Below the pieces are notes generated by a model. That model was not told the origin of the DNA, searched no databases, and saw nothing but the letters and a program-made list of their open reading frames with translations. This document shows positions 12,216-23,041 of a stretch of 64,000 bases of DNA, one piece after another. A program made the position numbers and the translations under genes. This stretch comes from Ascaphus truei. Taxonomy: Eukaryota; Chordata; Amphibia; Anura; Ascaphidae. The stretch is from NCBI GenBank assembly GCA_036426205.1, contig CM071571.1, positions 116,128,171-116,192,170 of the forward strand, given 5' to 3'. How positions within the stretch are numbered: position 1 is the first letter of the stretch; each line of letters begins with the position of its first letter.

Positions 12216-12395
12216 ATTTGCATGTCATTTCTCCCAGAATCCCTTGCTGCAGTGGAAGTGCTGTTGCTGGGTGATATGGAAAAGGAGGTCGGGTTGCAGA
12301 CCTGCCTAAACATGCAGATGAGCACACAGCTTATTTGCATATTTGCTTTCCTGTGGAGGGTTTTTGTCACTTTTTTTACTCACCATAACTAAACT
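12216..12395 (+). promoter_or_regulatory. snRNA-type promoter elements, satellite unit 2
   Basis: Octamers ATTTGCAT at 12216-12223 and 12333-12340. PSE-like CTCACCATAACTAAACT at 12379-12395, 60 bp before the ribozyme helix. Spacing and order repeat those of unit 1. Confidence 0.55.
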
Positions 12396-12435
12396 CAGTA
12401 TTATGGTTTAGCCCATCCCATAGCCTGTCTTGATT

Positions 12436-12504
12436 CCAGTAAAATCAACCCCCACTGATGAGACCCATCAAGGTCGAAACAGCTGTCTGTGGTGGTTTTC
12501 TGGG
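12436..12504 (+). ncRNA. Hammerhead ribozyme, satellite unit 2 (core intact)
   Basis: CTGATGA 12455-12461; stem II GACC/GGTC with loop CATCAA (12462-12475); GAAA 12476-12479; a two-base-pair stem III (A-C/G-U) closed by AGCT; and a GTC cleavage triplet at 12485-12487. Predicted cut is after 12487. Stem I (CCCCCA with TGTGG) carries a bulge or mismatch relative to unit 1. It has type I topology. The minimal stem III is palindromic and could favour a dimeric ribozyme, as proposed for newt and PLE hammerheads. Confidence 0.8.
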
Positions 12505-12729
12505 TATGCACCTTAACCCCTGGCTGTGCTCAAAGCTGTGACCATACAGCAAGCTTAAGCCACTATAGGGAACCATGTAAAATGGTTATTGAGGCAAAAA
12601 GTGACACTGTGGCTCATGCATGTCATTTCGCCAGAATCCCTTGCTGCAGTGGAAGTGCTTGTATGCTGGTGGATAATGGGAAAAGGCGGTGTTGTCAGAC
12701 CTCCTAAGACATTCAATGAGCACACAGCT

Positions 12730-12794
12730 ATATTTGTATATATTATATATATAATATATATATATATATTATATATACTATCATATATATTTAT

Positions 12795-12825
<31 letters not shown>
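12730..12825. repeat. AT-rich dinucleotide microsatellite
   Basis: Imperfect (TA)n run that truncates satellite unit 3. Confidence 0.9.
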
Positions 12826-12826
<1 letters not shown>

Positions 12827-13985
12827 ATTGTTTACAATGTACTCCAAACAAAAATTAAATGCAAAAATGCAACCATTTTTTTGTTTCAACACATTTCCTC
12901 TATTCCATCTTACTAGGTGATATTCAAAACAATAATACTATTCCTATTGTTCATATGTATTTATGAGTAATTACACACGGACTACAAAATAGAATGGGTT
13001 TGTCTTAACAAATTTACCTAGAACTTTTCATACTCACTCTTTTAACACTGCAACCTCTTGGTTACAAAGAAGATATTGATATACATGATGTCAAACATCC
13101 TGAAAGAGAGTATTGTTCAACATTTATATGTTTTATATTAGTTTATAATTAGCATAGAAAATCAATGTACAACAATTGTCATATTGTGCAATACAAGTGA
13201 CGTTGTGAATCAATTATGTGAGCGCATGCCGTTCAGATAATTCCCTTTGCGCATATGCATGATTTTACATTGAAAGCTGCTCATGCCGACGCGTAATCCA
13301 ATGTCTGAAATAACAATGCGAGACAGTGGCCAACCTCCCTCCCCCTTCCCAACCCAAGAGCATGGACACACGAGACTAACGGACTGAAGCAATGCAACTG
13401 TATTTTAAGTAAGAAATGTAAATACAATATACTCATCATACAATAACTGTAACGGTCTATTCTCGTGTTCATCATCATATCAGAAATATATATGTTCTTT
13501 TTTGTTAACAAGAATATCGGTATTTCTTATTGAGAAGAAACATACATCTGATTCATTTACAATTCTTGATTCTGTATATTATTTAGAGGTACATATAAAA
13601 TGAATTTGTTTTTATTCAGAGAGTTAAAAAAAGTTATAAATCATGTTATCAAATTTATATACAATGCTATACATTTATGTCCCACTCTTTTGTAAGATGA
13701 CTTCACATATGAAGTGTTAAATATTATTCATCTGACAAACATATCACATGAAATGTAAGCATACACATCAAACAATCTTTAATATTACATTTGTACATGC
13801 ACAACATTGTCCACTCATGTACACATGATACAAGTTTTTACCACACTTGGTAACATAGGTGTTTCAGCTTAACATACCATAGCCAGATGTGCTTGTACAT
13901 AGAAGATGTGGACAGCCATCACTATCCTATAATGATAACATTTTTACACATGTAATTATAATAAACATGATGCACAGTATATATT
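12826..13985. other. AT-rich, no gene seen
   Basis: No coding frame or repeat structure recognised. It adjoins the 3' end of the Harbinger transposase and may be part of that element. Confidence 0.45.
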
Positions 13986-13989
13986 ATTA

Positions 13990-15559
13990 TTAACAGATAC
14001 ATTGTTTCTTACCAGAGAAATAGGTAGCGATCACATTCCGACATGTCTCCACCCCACTGGCTGTCTGCTCCTGATCCCCTGCAGCATGGAAAGGACGGTC
14101 CTCCACGAGACCCTCCTTTATGTTGCCTGGAAGATTGTGACGCAGTGCAATATTGTGAAGAATGCAGCAACAAATCGCTATGTTAGACACCTTTTCAGGC
14201 TTGTACTGTATGGCACCACAAGATCTATCAAGACATCTAAAATTACTTTTCAACAGTCCAAATGTCCGCTCTATAACCGATTGAGTGTATATGTGTGCAG
14301 CATTGTATCGCGCCTCTGCAGGGGTTTGAGGGTTAGCCAGTGGGGTTTATTGCCACAGTCAAATCTCGTATCCTGAATCACCTATAGTACAGCGTTAGAA
14401 AGTAATATTGCACATTGTACAGTGTACTAATGTAGAAACATATATATTGTTTTTTTGAGAAAAAACATTGCATAGATTAAAAATAAAAACTTTATATCAG
14501 ATGTGAGGTTCTTATTCATATATGAGTGGCTCACAAAACATGCTGATATGTGTCTTTGAGACATTAGTTCATAATTGTATTCTATTCAATTACACATCCC
14601 TAGTGTAGTCAATTATAATTGGCATTAAGTAATGTTATCTATATTGTCTTCAAAAATGTTTAAGCATATTTTTGACATAACTACTGCATTGTCTGTAAAA
14701 TGTGTTTGTGTGTGTGTGTCTCTATATGTGTGATACAATCAATTCACATGTACATTTGTATTATAAACAATGTTTTTCAGATTATAACATGTAGCTTCAA
14801 GAATGTATTAATATAGATGTGAGTATATGAAACACTATATATGTCATAATAATATGATTTTTCAATCTCTAATACATACACATAAAACATATGTGAATTT
14901 ACCACTTAATTGTATTGTATGTACTCACCCACCAGCCAACCATGTCCAAAATGAACCATTTCAAATGCATGGAAGACTGATGGGTTTCTCAGAAAAGAGA
15001 AATCGTGGCTAGAACCCGAGAATCTGGCTACCACATAAAGAATCTTCCTATTGGCATCACATACCACCTGCACATTGATGGAGTGAATGTGTTTTCGGTT
15101 ATGGAATGCATGCTCATTCAGACTAGGCGGGATCAAGGCAACATGGGTGTAATCGATTGCACCCATCACACATGGTAGCCCGGCTATGGTATAAAAGCCA
15201 TTCCTGAGTTACAGATACTCTGTCTGCTCTCTAGGAAAAGGAATATAATTACTAGCGCATATAGTCAGTGTACATAGAAACTGGCTAAAGGCCCACGAGA
15301 ATGACGATGGCGATACCCCGCCTACTATGCCAACAGTTGTCTCGAAAGACGCAGAAGCAATAAAATGTAATGAGCACAGCATTTTAACAAGGCCAGGGAC
15401 TGCACGACCTCTGCCTATTATGAAATCTAAACATTCTCTTATCTCTGCATAAAGAGCTAAGATTGCTGCTGAACTCAAGAGATATCTGCTAATAATTTCA
15501 TCCTCAGTAAGCCCCTCCAAAAGTGTGCATTCACGGTATAAACAAGGATGGGGCACCAC
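13990..15559 (-). pseudogene. PIF/Harbinger transposase (HARBI1-like), two exons, broken
   Basis: Harbinger transposases are DDE nucleases that cut and paste DNA. Exon 1 (15559-14929, minus) runs from SRYLLSSAAILALYAEIREC, with a helix-turn-helix-like SPSSFSWAFSQFL, through MGAIDYTHVAL (first catalytic D) and INVQVVCDANRKILYVVARF to a GT donor (gtgagtac). Exon 2 (14381-13990) opens after ctatag with GDSGY (second D) and includes RYNAAHTYTQSVIERTFG (catalytic E) and FRCLDRSCGAIQYKPEKV. Breaks: TAA after EQTEYL near 15210, and two stops just after GDSGYEI. It ends GKKQCIC. Exon phase is preserved across the intron, so this was a spliced gene. The N-terminus is not defined. Confidence 0.85.
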
Positions 15560-15690
15560 CTCTCTCCTCTCTCATCTCCCTCGCCCTCTCCTATCCTGTC
15601 CCTCTCATTCTCTCCTCTCCCTCTCCTCTCCCCCTCTTTCTCCTATTCTGTCCCTCTCCTCTGTCTCTCCTACAGAGCCAGTCTTCTCCT
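15545..15690 (+). repeat. Pyrimidine-rich tract
   Basis: About 145 bp, almost entirely C and T (ctctcctctccctctcctc). It abuts the 5' side of the Harbinger exon. The plus-strand Ser/Leu/Pro frames here are artefacts of it. Confidence 0.85.
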
Positions 15691-16512
15691 TCTCATCATA
15701 ATGTGTCTCAACTCTATCTCCATCTCTGCATCTGCCATCTCACCCATGAAGCAAGTAAGTAGCAGTTTCTAGATACAATTGGTACCCTGCTAGAGAGAGA
15801 CCTGGGATGAGGAGGCCAACCCAATCAGAAGAGGAAGGGTATGTAACTTTGATAATGCTTTAGATATTATAAACATTTAAAAATTACATACAAAATGTAT
15901 GGCATGCGTATTTGTGTTATTACAAACATTTTTGTCATAGCACATAAATTATTTATTATTGTTTACAAACATGTTTGATATTGTAAGAACAGTACCTTTA
16001 AGAGGTTACTATAGGACTATCCCACTACTCTGCTGAGCTGAAACATTCATGTACCCCGTATATAATCATAACATCAACAAGTCATATCTTAAAACATACA
16101 TAATGTACACTGTGACACTATACGGTAAATAAGGTAAACGGTTATATTTATTACAACTCGTATTTTTTAAGACCACGGAATAACAAATACAAAGTAATAT
16201 GTATAAACACAGAAAAAGAAAAAGAAACCTCACAAAAAGCACTCAGACTAATTTAGCAAATTAATAATAATACATTTATTGAATCAAAATATAAAGAAAA
16301 ACAAAAAATAGCTAACTGAAACCCTAACTACTGGACTCAAAAAAGAGTTATATGATTGGACAAAAAAATATTATAAATGAATGGGTCTAACTCATATAAC
16401 ACAGATATAAGGAGGAAAATAAAAAGGGGAATAAAAGCAAAACGTCAATAAATGAAACCACTATGGGGACCAAGTACAAAGTAATATGTCTCAGCTACAT
16501 ATACTCCATGCT
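15691..16512. other. AT-rich, no gene seen
   Basis: Includes an A-rich segment at 16200-16330 that resembles retroelement tail sequence. Nothing can be named. Confidence 0.4.
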
Positions 16513-18262
16513 TGTGTAGCCAGGTCTCCCCGAGGTTCCAGCACCCCCCTCCCCTGGTGCGCGATCGCGGGTACCGCCGAGTCACAAGGCGGCCCCGCAA
16601 GACAATCGCGCGGGTGAGGGAGGTCAGGTCCCGGCTCGGGGGTTGCCGGGGACGCGTGCGGCCGGTTGCCAAGGCCGCACGCGCATCTCAGGGCTCCCGG
16701 CGCTCCCGGAGCCGGGCGAATAGGGCGCCGCCATGTTGCACCGGGTTGCGCATGCGCAGTGAGTCCCCGGCCCGAGATAGTCGCGCATGCGCAGGGAGAA
16801 CCCTAGCGCCTGGGAGCAGTTGCGTGAGGGCAGGGAAAGTGCAGGAGAGTCGCGCGAGAGTAGGGACAGCTCAGGAAGGGTTGCGGCGGCCATTAGGAGT
16901 TAGTGTAGGCAGAGGGGAGGAGCGCACGCGGCCCCAATGTTATTGTAGGGGCCTCGGGACTACAATTCCCATGAGGCTTAGGGCCAGGCACACCAGGTGG
17001 GACAGTGTGGCCAATGAGGGCCAAGAGTCTGAGGGGAATAGATACATTTCCCGGGCTTTGCATGAGTCAGTTGGAGTAGCGGAGCTGAAGAGGAAGGAAG
17101 GATGCAGGGAGTGAGTGCAGCTCCTGCATCCAGATAGGTACCCACACCCTCCAGGTAGGCCCCAACTCCCCACCAGGGTAGTGGGTAATTTTATAAGGGA
17201 CGGCCTTAGATAGGGAAGGTCACCCTTAGTGTGTGTAAGGTGCAGGTTTGGCAGTGCCACAGCGGGTAGTGCTGTGCGCACTGGCAAATAGGCACAGTGT
17301 GTGCAGTGGGTTATTGCTGCGGGTTCCAGGTTGCTGTGTTGAGTGTTGCATGTGTCGCTGCATGTGCTGGGCGCAGTGTGTACAGCGTGTGTGAATGTCT
17401 GCAGGCGGACGGTGAGAGCTGTGTGTCTGCTGCAGGCTGTTAGGAGTAGCGAGTAGCTAGTTATAGGGAGGATTAGGGACTTGGGTAGCTAGGAGAGTGG
17501 GGCAGGTTATTAACCCCTGCAGGCCCTAGGAGTTTTCCCCAAGTCACCTCAGGTTGCGGTACATCAGGGACAGGCCCTAGGTTAGGGTTCCTGTCACGCT
17601 ACTGCCCGTTAGAGAGATAGGGATTCAGCGGCGGTTGCTGTTCCCGGAAAGCGGTTGGACCCACGTTGGGGTCCACAGAGACTGTGTTCCCGCGGGGACC
17701 GCCCTAGCGGTCCACAAGTGCAGGAGTTCGGTTGGAGGAGTCGTCCTCGTCGATTGACCCTTTGAGAAGAGTGTTGCAGGCCCGAGCATCGGAGTGCTCG
17801 GAAGGTACCTCTGTATTATATGTGCACCAACAGGCCTATTAATTTAGTGACTGCGCAGTCACCCACGATCTCCGTAGGAGTACGGGACATTGGGTGGGGG
17901 TTACAGGACATTGGGTGGGAACACCAGACATTGGGCAGAAGGTGCTCCATTATTGCATAAGGTTATGATGTTGTGTAATGTCTTATATGTTCATAAGTAA
18001 AGTCCTTAGTTATTATATAATCACTGTGTGTGTATATTCTGATTGGGTTCCTATGTAGGGTCATTCTACATTTCCATAGAATCCTACATAGGTGGAGGCG
18101 CTGTAAAAGAAGATCCGTTCCAGAGGATTCACCCCAGGCTCTCATTAGCGGAGGCTCAGACCTCCTGTGAGCCTGCAGGTATACGCACCACACCGGTAAC
18201 ACTACATGTTCTACTCACCCACACTATATATGCGATTGGGTGGGGTGGAATACCCGTTACAC
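16513..18262 (+). mobile_element. LTR-like block 1, GC-rich
   Basis: It starts TGTGTAGCC and ends ...GTTACAC, with a homologous block at 31753-32937. An internal CA-tagg-TGGAGGCGCTG at 18087-18103 looks like an LTR end plus PBS, so there are two readings: LTR 16515-18088 plus leader, or a solo LTR to 18262. The section 16510-16900 is CpG-rich with two NRF1-type palindromes GCGCATGCGC (16748-16757 and 16783-16792) and a YY1-type GCCGCCATGTT. A hairpin (cctatgtagg / cctacatagg) precedes the PBS-like site. The 200-residue plus-strand frame at 16512 has no family features. Confidence 0.45.
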
Positions 18263-18850
18263 TTAAAACATATGTTAACAGAAAATATTTTTTTTTCTAA
18301 ATTCCGTCTCGCCGCTTATCGACAGCTTATCGACAGCTCCTCACCACCTTCTGCCAACTTTTTCTGCGGGATGATTTTGAGTGAAAATCTCAATTCTAAA
18401 GCGGCGATTACCATCAATAAGCTAATCAGGGCTACTAGAATAGCATTATTTTGAAAAGCTGGCAAAAAGTGGCTTATCGTCACACGTTAGGCGATTTTTT
18501 TGTTTTCGGCCCCCAAAAATTGTGAAATGTTTTCTTATCACCAAGTTATCGGGGCTTAATGAATCGCTGTAGCATTGTTTGGCAATAAGGTGGCGATAAG
18601 TGGCTTATCGCTGCTTACTGCATGAGGCATTTTATCTGTTATATCATTTATCAGTCACCAGTAGTGTACTTAACCACTAGTAAAGGTGCTGTCATCCTAG
18701 GGGATTAATACCCTCTGTGTGCTCCGATTTTCTTTGCTCACTATCTTATACCATATGTCGCAGACGATTTAATGGGGACTATCGTACACATCTCAAAATG
18801 AACTACTATGTTTATATGAGATGTTCAGATAAACATTAATACCCTATCTA
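18263..18850. mobile_element. Unclassified MITE-like repeat
   Basis: 18300-18640 is rich in the word cttatcg and its complement (gccgcttatcgacagcttatcgac ... gtggcgataagtggcttatcgctgc), suggesting a foldback DNA element. Terminal repeats and TSD are not resolved. No coding frame. Confidence 0.35.
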
Positions 18851-20370
18851 CTTACTCCTCTATGGGGGCTTTTAACCTTAATTACCTTTATTATTATCTA
18901 TTGTATTTTGCTAACTCATATTGTACCTATAAATTTATTGTAATCATTTTTTTTATTATTATTGTTTTTAACACTTATGATTCCACTGGTCACTTTGACT
19001 GCCATTTCCAGACAAACTATCTGGTGGACCATTGCTTTCCAATATTCTTTTGCCCATACGCATAGAGTGCAGCAACTGGGGATTCTTTTGATTCTATTTG
19101 GATCAACTCTTTATTAATTAATACCTTCCCTTATTTCACCATGCTTTCCTTTTACTATATATTACCTACTATGGAGACATAATCTATGGTGAGCCGTCCG
19201 ATATACTCCTCTTGATTCTAGTATTATTTGGGTAAATCTTGTGCCGCTATCTAACAGACCGGCTCCCAATCCACAAATTATTTATTCTACTTTACCTTTT
19301 ATATTACCAAACACTTGGGTTCAAGATATCCATTTGATTAAGATGACTGGTTCCTAACAAATAAACAAGACTTTGATTTGTGGATGAAAGAGGCATTTGA
19401 TGTATTCTCCACCACAGCGACACCTAAGGATAGTACACCATATAAGGACATCAAAATCTTTTTTCCCAATTTGGATAGAACATACATTTCGCAGGCTAAA
19501 ATCTGCTGGGAGGTGGCTAGTCTCAAAACCTAAACACAAAACACAAAAAAGGGCGCAAAAGGGGATACAAGACAAAAAGCAAAATCATTTATATAGCAAA
19601 ATTATTTAATAATGTCACATAGACATATAAACATAAAAGTGATAAGGGGAAAGATCACATAGATCTGAACATCCACTCCTCAATAGCACCCATCACCACA
19701 AGGGATATACCCCATAAGGATACACACAAAAAAAAAGCTTGCAGTCCAGATCACAAATAAGGACAGAAAGGGGCAGAGAACACAGCTCAAATCACAGATA
19801 TTATGAACTGAGTGTTAGTACCATACATGAGTTCAAACACCCAAATCAAAAGTCCCAGTAAGAAATAGGGACAAACACAGCTCAATCCGCATTAGATGTA
19901 AAGGGACAAGATTATTTTAGGTGTTTGCGTCCTCGTGGAGGTGGGAATGGCAGTGTCCGTGTATCGTCGCCACGATCTCATGTAACTGCATGATGACCTC
20001 AATGCGTTCCGCGCCTATAAGGCCTATCTTAGGGCTTTGGTATCACAGAGATCACAATTACTGGCTTGTAACATTAAAAAACAACCTGACAAAATTATCA
20101 GGTTCATAAGCACTTACAATAGCCAATCGCAACAACTAAAAAGCACTCTGGATAAACACTGGCCTTTTTTGTTAGAGGACCCTTATCTACGACAAGTCCT
20201 AGGTAACACTCCTAGTACAGGTTATAGGAGAACAAGAAACATCAGTGACAGACTTGTACATAGTCATTTTCAGCACAACCAACAAGAACATGGCTGGGCA
20301 GGAAACCACATGGATCATATGCGTGCACAAGATGTAAATCTTATAAGTTTATGAAAACTACTAAAAATAA
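18851..20370 (+). mobile_element. PLE fragment P3: small-ORF and RT-thumb remnants
   Basis: At 19340-19535 a broken plus frame reads FDLWMKEAFDVFS, IKIFFPNLDRTYIS and AKICWEVASLK, a pattern related to the region upstream of RPRGLR-type motifs in the P8 small ORF. At 20037-20354 a frame with RFISTYNSQSQQLKSTLDKHW and YRRTRNISDRLVHSHF matches the PLE RT thumb (compare ASKQIKNTIIKHWKILQADA in P2). RT motifs 1-7 are missing between them, and 19540-19920 is A-rich unassigned DNA. P3 is thus internally deleted. It ends against a LINE at about 20383. Confidence 0.65.
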
Positions 20371-20750
20371 GTACCATCATTCACCCAGTATCCCAAGAAC
20401 ACTGCCTAGGGGTCACACTCGACTCCTCTCTCACATTTTCCCCTCACATTCAAAATGTATCTAAAACATGACGCTTTTTCCTCCGCAATATTACAAAGAT
20501 ACGCGCTTTACTCTATTACTCGACTGCTAAAACTTTGACTCAGGCCCTCATTCTCTCCCGTCTCGATTACTGTAACATCCTGCTGTCTGGCATTCCTGCC
20601 TCTCACCTGTCTCCCCTACAATCTAGAACACGAGAAAAACAAGAAGCAAACAGCGCAATGCCAGGGAGTCAGGTGGTGAAAAAAAGTTAATACCATTTAT
20701 TTCAGTACATCACCGATAAAAACATCACCCCAGGAGGGGAACAAACAGCC

Positions 20751-20790
20751 TCCTACGCATTTCGGATGGGTAGGTTCTTTATCAAGGAGT
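20751..20790 (-). ncRNA. Degenerate hammerhead-like fold, P5 left arm
   Basis: TTGATAA in place of CTGATGA, then GAAATGCGTA with CTCC/GGAG closing helix. Core mutated and stem II weak. Confidence 0.4.
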
Positions 20791-20978
20791 ATGGAGTATA
20801 GAGAAAATAGGGTGTCTTATATACCCCTCTCTTAATCATGAATAATTGAGGTCGGTTGAAAAAATCGATCTAACCCTTCTCTGCTCAGTGAAGGGGTAGA
20901 TCGATTTTTTCAGCTGACCTCAATTATTCATGATTAAGAGAGGGGTATATAAGACACCCTATTTTCTCCATACCCCAT

Positions 20979-21020
20979 ACTCCTTGATAAAGGACCTACC
21001 CATCTGAAACGTGTAGGAGG
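20979..21020 (+). ncRNA. Degenerate hammerhead-like fold, P5 right arm
   Basis: TTGATAA (20984-20990), GAAAC (21006-21010), short AC/GT stem III with GTA triplet, and stem I CTCC/GGAG. Core U/A changes suggest loss of activity. Confidence 0.4.
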
Positions 21021-22159
21021 CTGTTTGTTCCCCTCCTGGGGTGATGTTTTTACCGGTGATGTACTGAAATAAATGTGATTAACTTTTTTTCACCACCTAA
21101 CTCCCTGGCAGTGTACTGTTTGCTTCTTGTTTTTCTCGTGTACTGGATTTTTATTTCAATGGCTGGCACACCACACTGGACCACCAAAGACTCTGGGAGT
21201 GGGTAAGAAGCTTATATTTATTCTTTATGACCTTTATAGTTGAGTACTCTAATTTGTATAGTTTAAACAAGGATGCTTTATTACTTATGATCATATGAGT
21301 GACTCACGGGCCATTTTATATATACCCACTCCGTTATAGTCTATTTGGGGCCCTTGAAGATTTATTGATTATTGGATGAATTTATTCAACGGTGAAGCAC
21401 CCTTCTCCTTTTCTTCCCCTACAATCTATCCTTAACGCAGCTGCCAGAATCACTCTACTCTTTCCTAAATCTGTATCAGCGTCTCCCCTGATGAAATCCC
21501 TCTCCTAGCTTCCAATCAAATCCCGCATCTCGCACTCAATTATCCTCCTCACTTTTGAAACTTTACACTCTTCTGCTCCTCCTTACATCTCAGCCCTAAT
21601 TTCTCGCTATGCACCATCCCGACTCTTGCGTTCTGCTTAAGGATGTCTTCTCTCTACCCCCTTTGTATCTAGAGTTTTCTCCCACCTTAAACTTTTCTCA
21701 CTGACTGCCCCACACCTCTGGAATGCCCTTCCCCTCAATACCCGACTAGCACCCTCTCTAGCCACCTTTAAGACCCACCTTAAGACACACTTATTTAAAG
21801 AAGCATATGAGTAGCACTGTGGCTGATACATAAAGCTTGGCCCCCTGCAGACGCACTTACCAGAATGCTCTCCTACTGTCTCTGTACGTTCTCCCTACCA
21901 ATAAGATTGTAAGCTCTTCGGAGCAAGGACTCCTCTTCCACAATGTTACTTTTATGTCTGATGCACTAATTCCCATGATGTGTTATTTGTAGTTATTTGT
22001 TATTTATATGATTGTCAAGTGAATTACTGCTGTGAAGCGCTATGTATATTAATGGCGCTATATAAATAAAAAGGAAAAAAAAAAGAGATCCAGGGCAACT
22101 TCGGATTTTGTAAGAAAAAACAATTTATTTTAGCCCATTAACACGACGTTTCATCCCTC

Positions 22160-22570
22160 CTAGGGGACTTTTTCAAGTGACTGGCTTGCATTGACTACTA
22201 CACAGCCCATGTATATAAGGAAAGAAACCCATGTGAAAACAATTATACCTACAGCTAATTGCCCCCCAATTGTCACGTGATAAAGCACATCCTGGTCCCA
22301 ATGTTGCAAGCTGTTCCGATCAGTCGCGCTGACGTCATCAGGTGGTTCCATGAGTGTTGACGTCATCCGCAGGTCCTTCTGCGTGGTACGCTTCATCTGC
22401 CTGAACAGGCTCAGGATCCCATCGGCGTGCTTCCTCTGCTCCTCCTCTGCGTGCTTGTCATCCCTCATCACGTTGTCTCGCGAGATTACGGAGTTTGTGA
22501 TGATGTCATTGGGGAGGGTAATTGTTCTTCTCCTTTGCTGGGGATGCCGGTGTGCACACGCGCAGTGCAT
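22160..22570 (-). other. Open frame in P2 3' region (copy 1), unknown product
   Basis: A 136-residue frame starting MHCACAHRHPQQRRRTITLP, with a charged middle and a hydrophobic C-terminal stretch (AVGIIVFTWVSFLIYMGCVVV). Near-identical frames lie at 23025-23306 (minus, with a 2-codon deletion) and 26322-26720 (plus). The frame overlaps the region expected to be the PLE pseudo-LTR/3' UTR, so openness alone does not prove a gene. No family recognised. Confidence 0.3.
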
Positions 22571-22733
22571 TCAAACCTTGTACGGCTGTTATCCCAGGGA
22601 GAAGATAACTAAAGCTGACTACTGGATGTGGCTTCAGATCTAGATGGAATTGTGAGGAGAGGAGGAATATTAATCAGTGTGATAACTTAGTACAAAGTGC
22701 CACTATACCCTAATAAAAGATTTAATAAAGATT

Positions 22734-22940
22734 NNNNNNNNNNNNNNNNNNNNNNNNNNNNNNNNNNNNNNNNNNNNNNNNNNNNNNNNNNNNNNNNNNN
22801 NNNNNNNNNNNNNNNNNNNNNNNNNNNNNNNNNNNNNNNNNNNNNNNNNNNNNNNNNNNNNNNNNNNNNNNNNNNNNNNNNNNNNNNNNNNNNNNNNNNN
22901 NNNNNNNNNNNNNNNNNNNNNNNNNNNNNNNNNNNNNNNN
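22734..22940. other. Assembly gap (207 N)
   Basis: Run of N between two near-identical P2 3' segments. Confidence 1.
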
Positions 22941-22942
22941 AT

Positions 22943-23041
22943 GTATTATTTGTTTTACTCTGTGCCCAGGACATACTTGAAAACGAGCGGTAACTCTCAA
23001 TGTATTACTTCCTGGTAAAATATTTTATAAATAAATAAATA
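22943..23041 (+). mobile_element. Short LINE/SINE 3' tail
   Basis: Contains gacatacttgaaaacgagcggtaactctcaatg and ends in (ataa)n, the form of a retroposed 3' end. It sits beside the gap inside P2. Confidence 0.45.

Larger units (their letters stand above)
11810..12735 (+). repeat. Tandem satellite, about 2.4 units of 370-400 bp, with octamer, PSE-like box and hammerhead ribozyme
   Basis: Units start with ggttattgaggcaaaa at 11810, 12183 and 12584, giving periods of 373 and 401 bp. The third unit is cut at about 12735 by an AT microsatellite. Each complete unit has, in order, an ATTTGCAT octamer, a PSE-like CTCACCATAACT box, a hammerhead ribozyme and a conserved tail (gggtatgcaccttaac). Newt satellite 2 is the known precedent for a ribozyme satellite driven by an snRNA-type promoter. 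Whether this family is already described in frogs I cannot tell. Confidence 0.85.
20626..21415. mobile_element. Palindromic non-coding PLE insertion P5 with two hammerhead-like folds
   Basis: A 13-bp duplication (cccctacaatcta) flanks it at 20613-20625 and 21416-21428, inside the LINE. Two copies of a pseudo-LTR-like unit face each other about a centre near 20890 (arms about 240 bp). Each arm carries a hammerhead-like fold: minus 20751-20790 and plus 20979-21020. There is no coding sequence. Confidence 0.75.
20383..22070 (+). mobile_element. CR1/L2-like LINE fragment (3' part of ORF2 and tail), split by P5
   Basis: The translated remnant shows LGVTLDSSLTFSPHIQNV, TQALILSRLDYCNILLSGIP and, after an insertion at 20626-21415, NAAARITLLFPKS and APPYISALISRYAPS, the C-terminal RT pattern of CR1/L2/Rex-type non-LTR elements. 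Frames are broken. The tail (ctgtaagctc..., gcgctatataaataaa) ends at 22070. The same tail recurs at about 29.8, 34.1, 47.9 and 49.3 kb. Confidence 0.8.

Noticed and set aside
16512..17114. 200-codon plus-strand frame
   Set aside because: Arg/Gly-rich composition from CpG-rich LTR-like DNA; no domain, no conservation with the homologous block at 31.7 kb.
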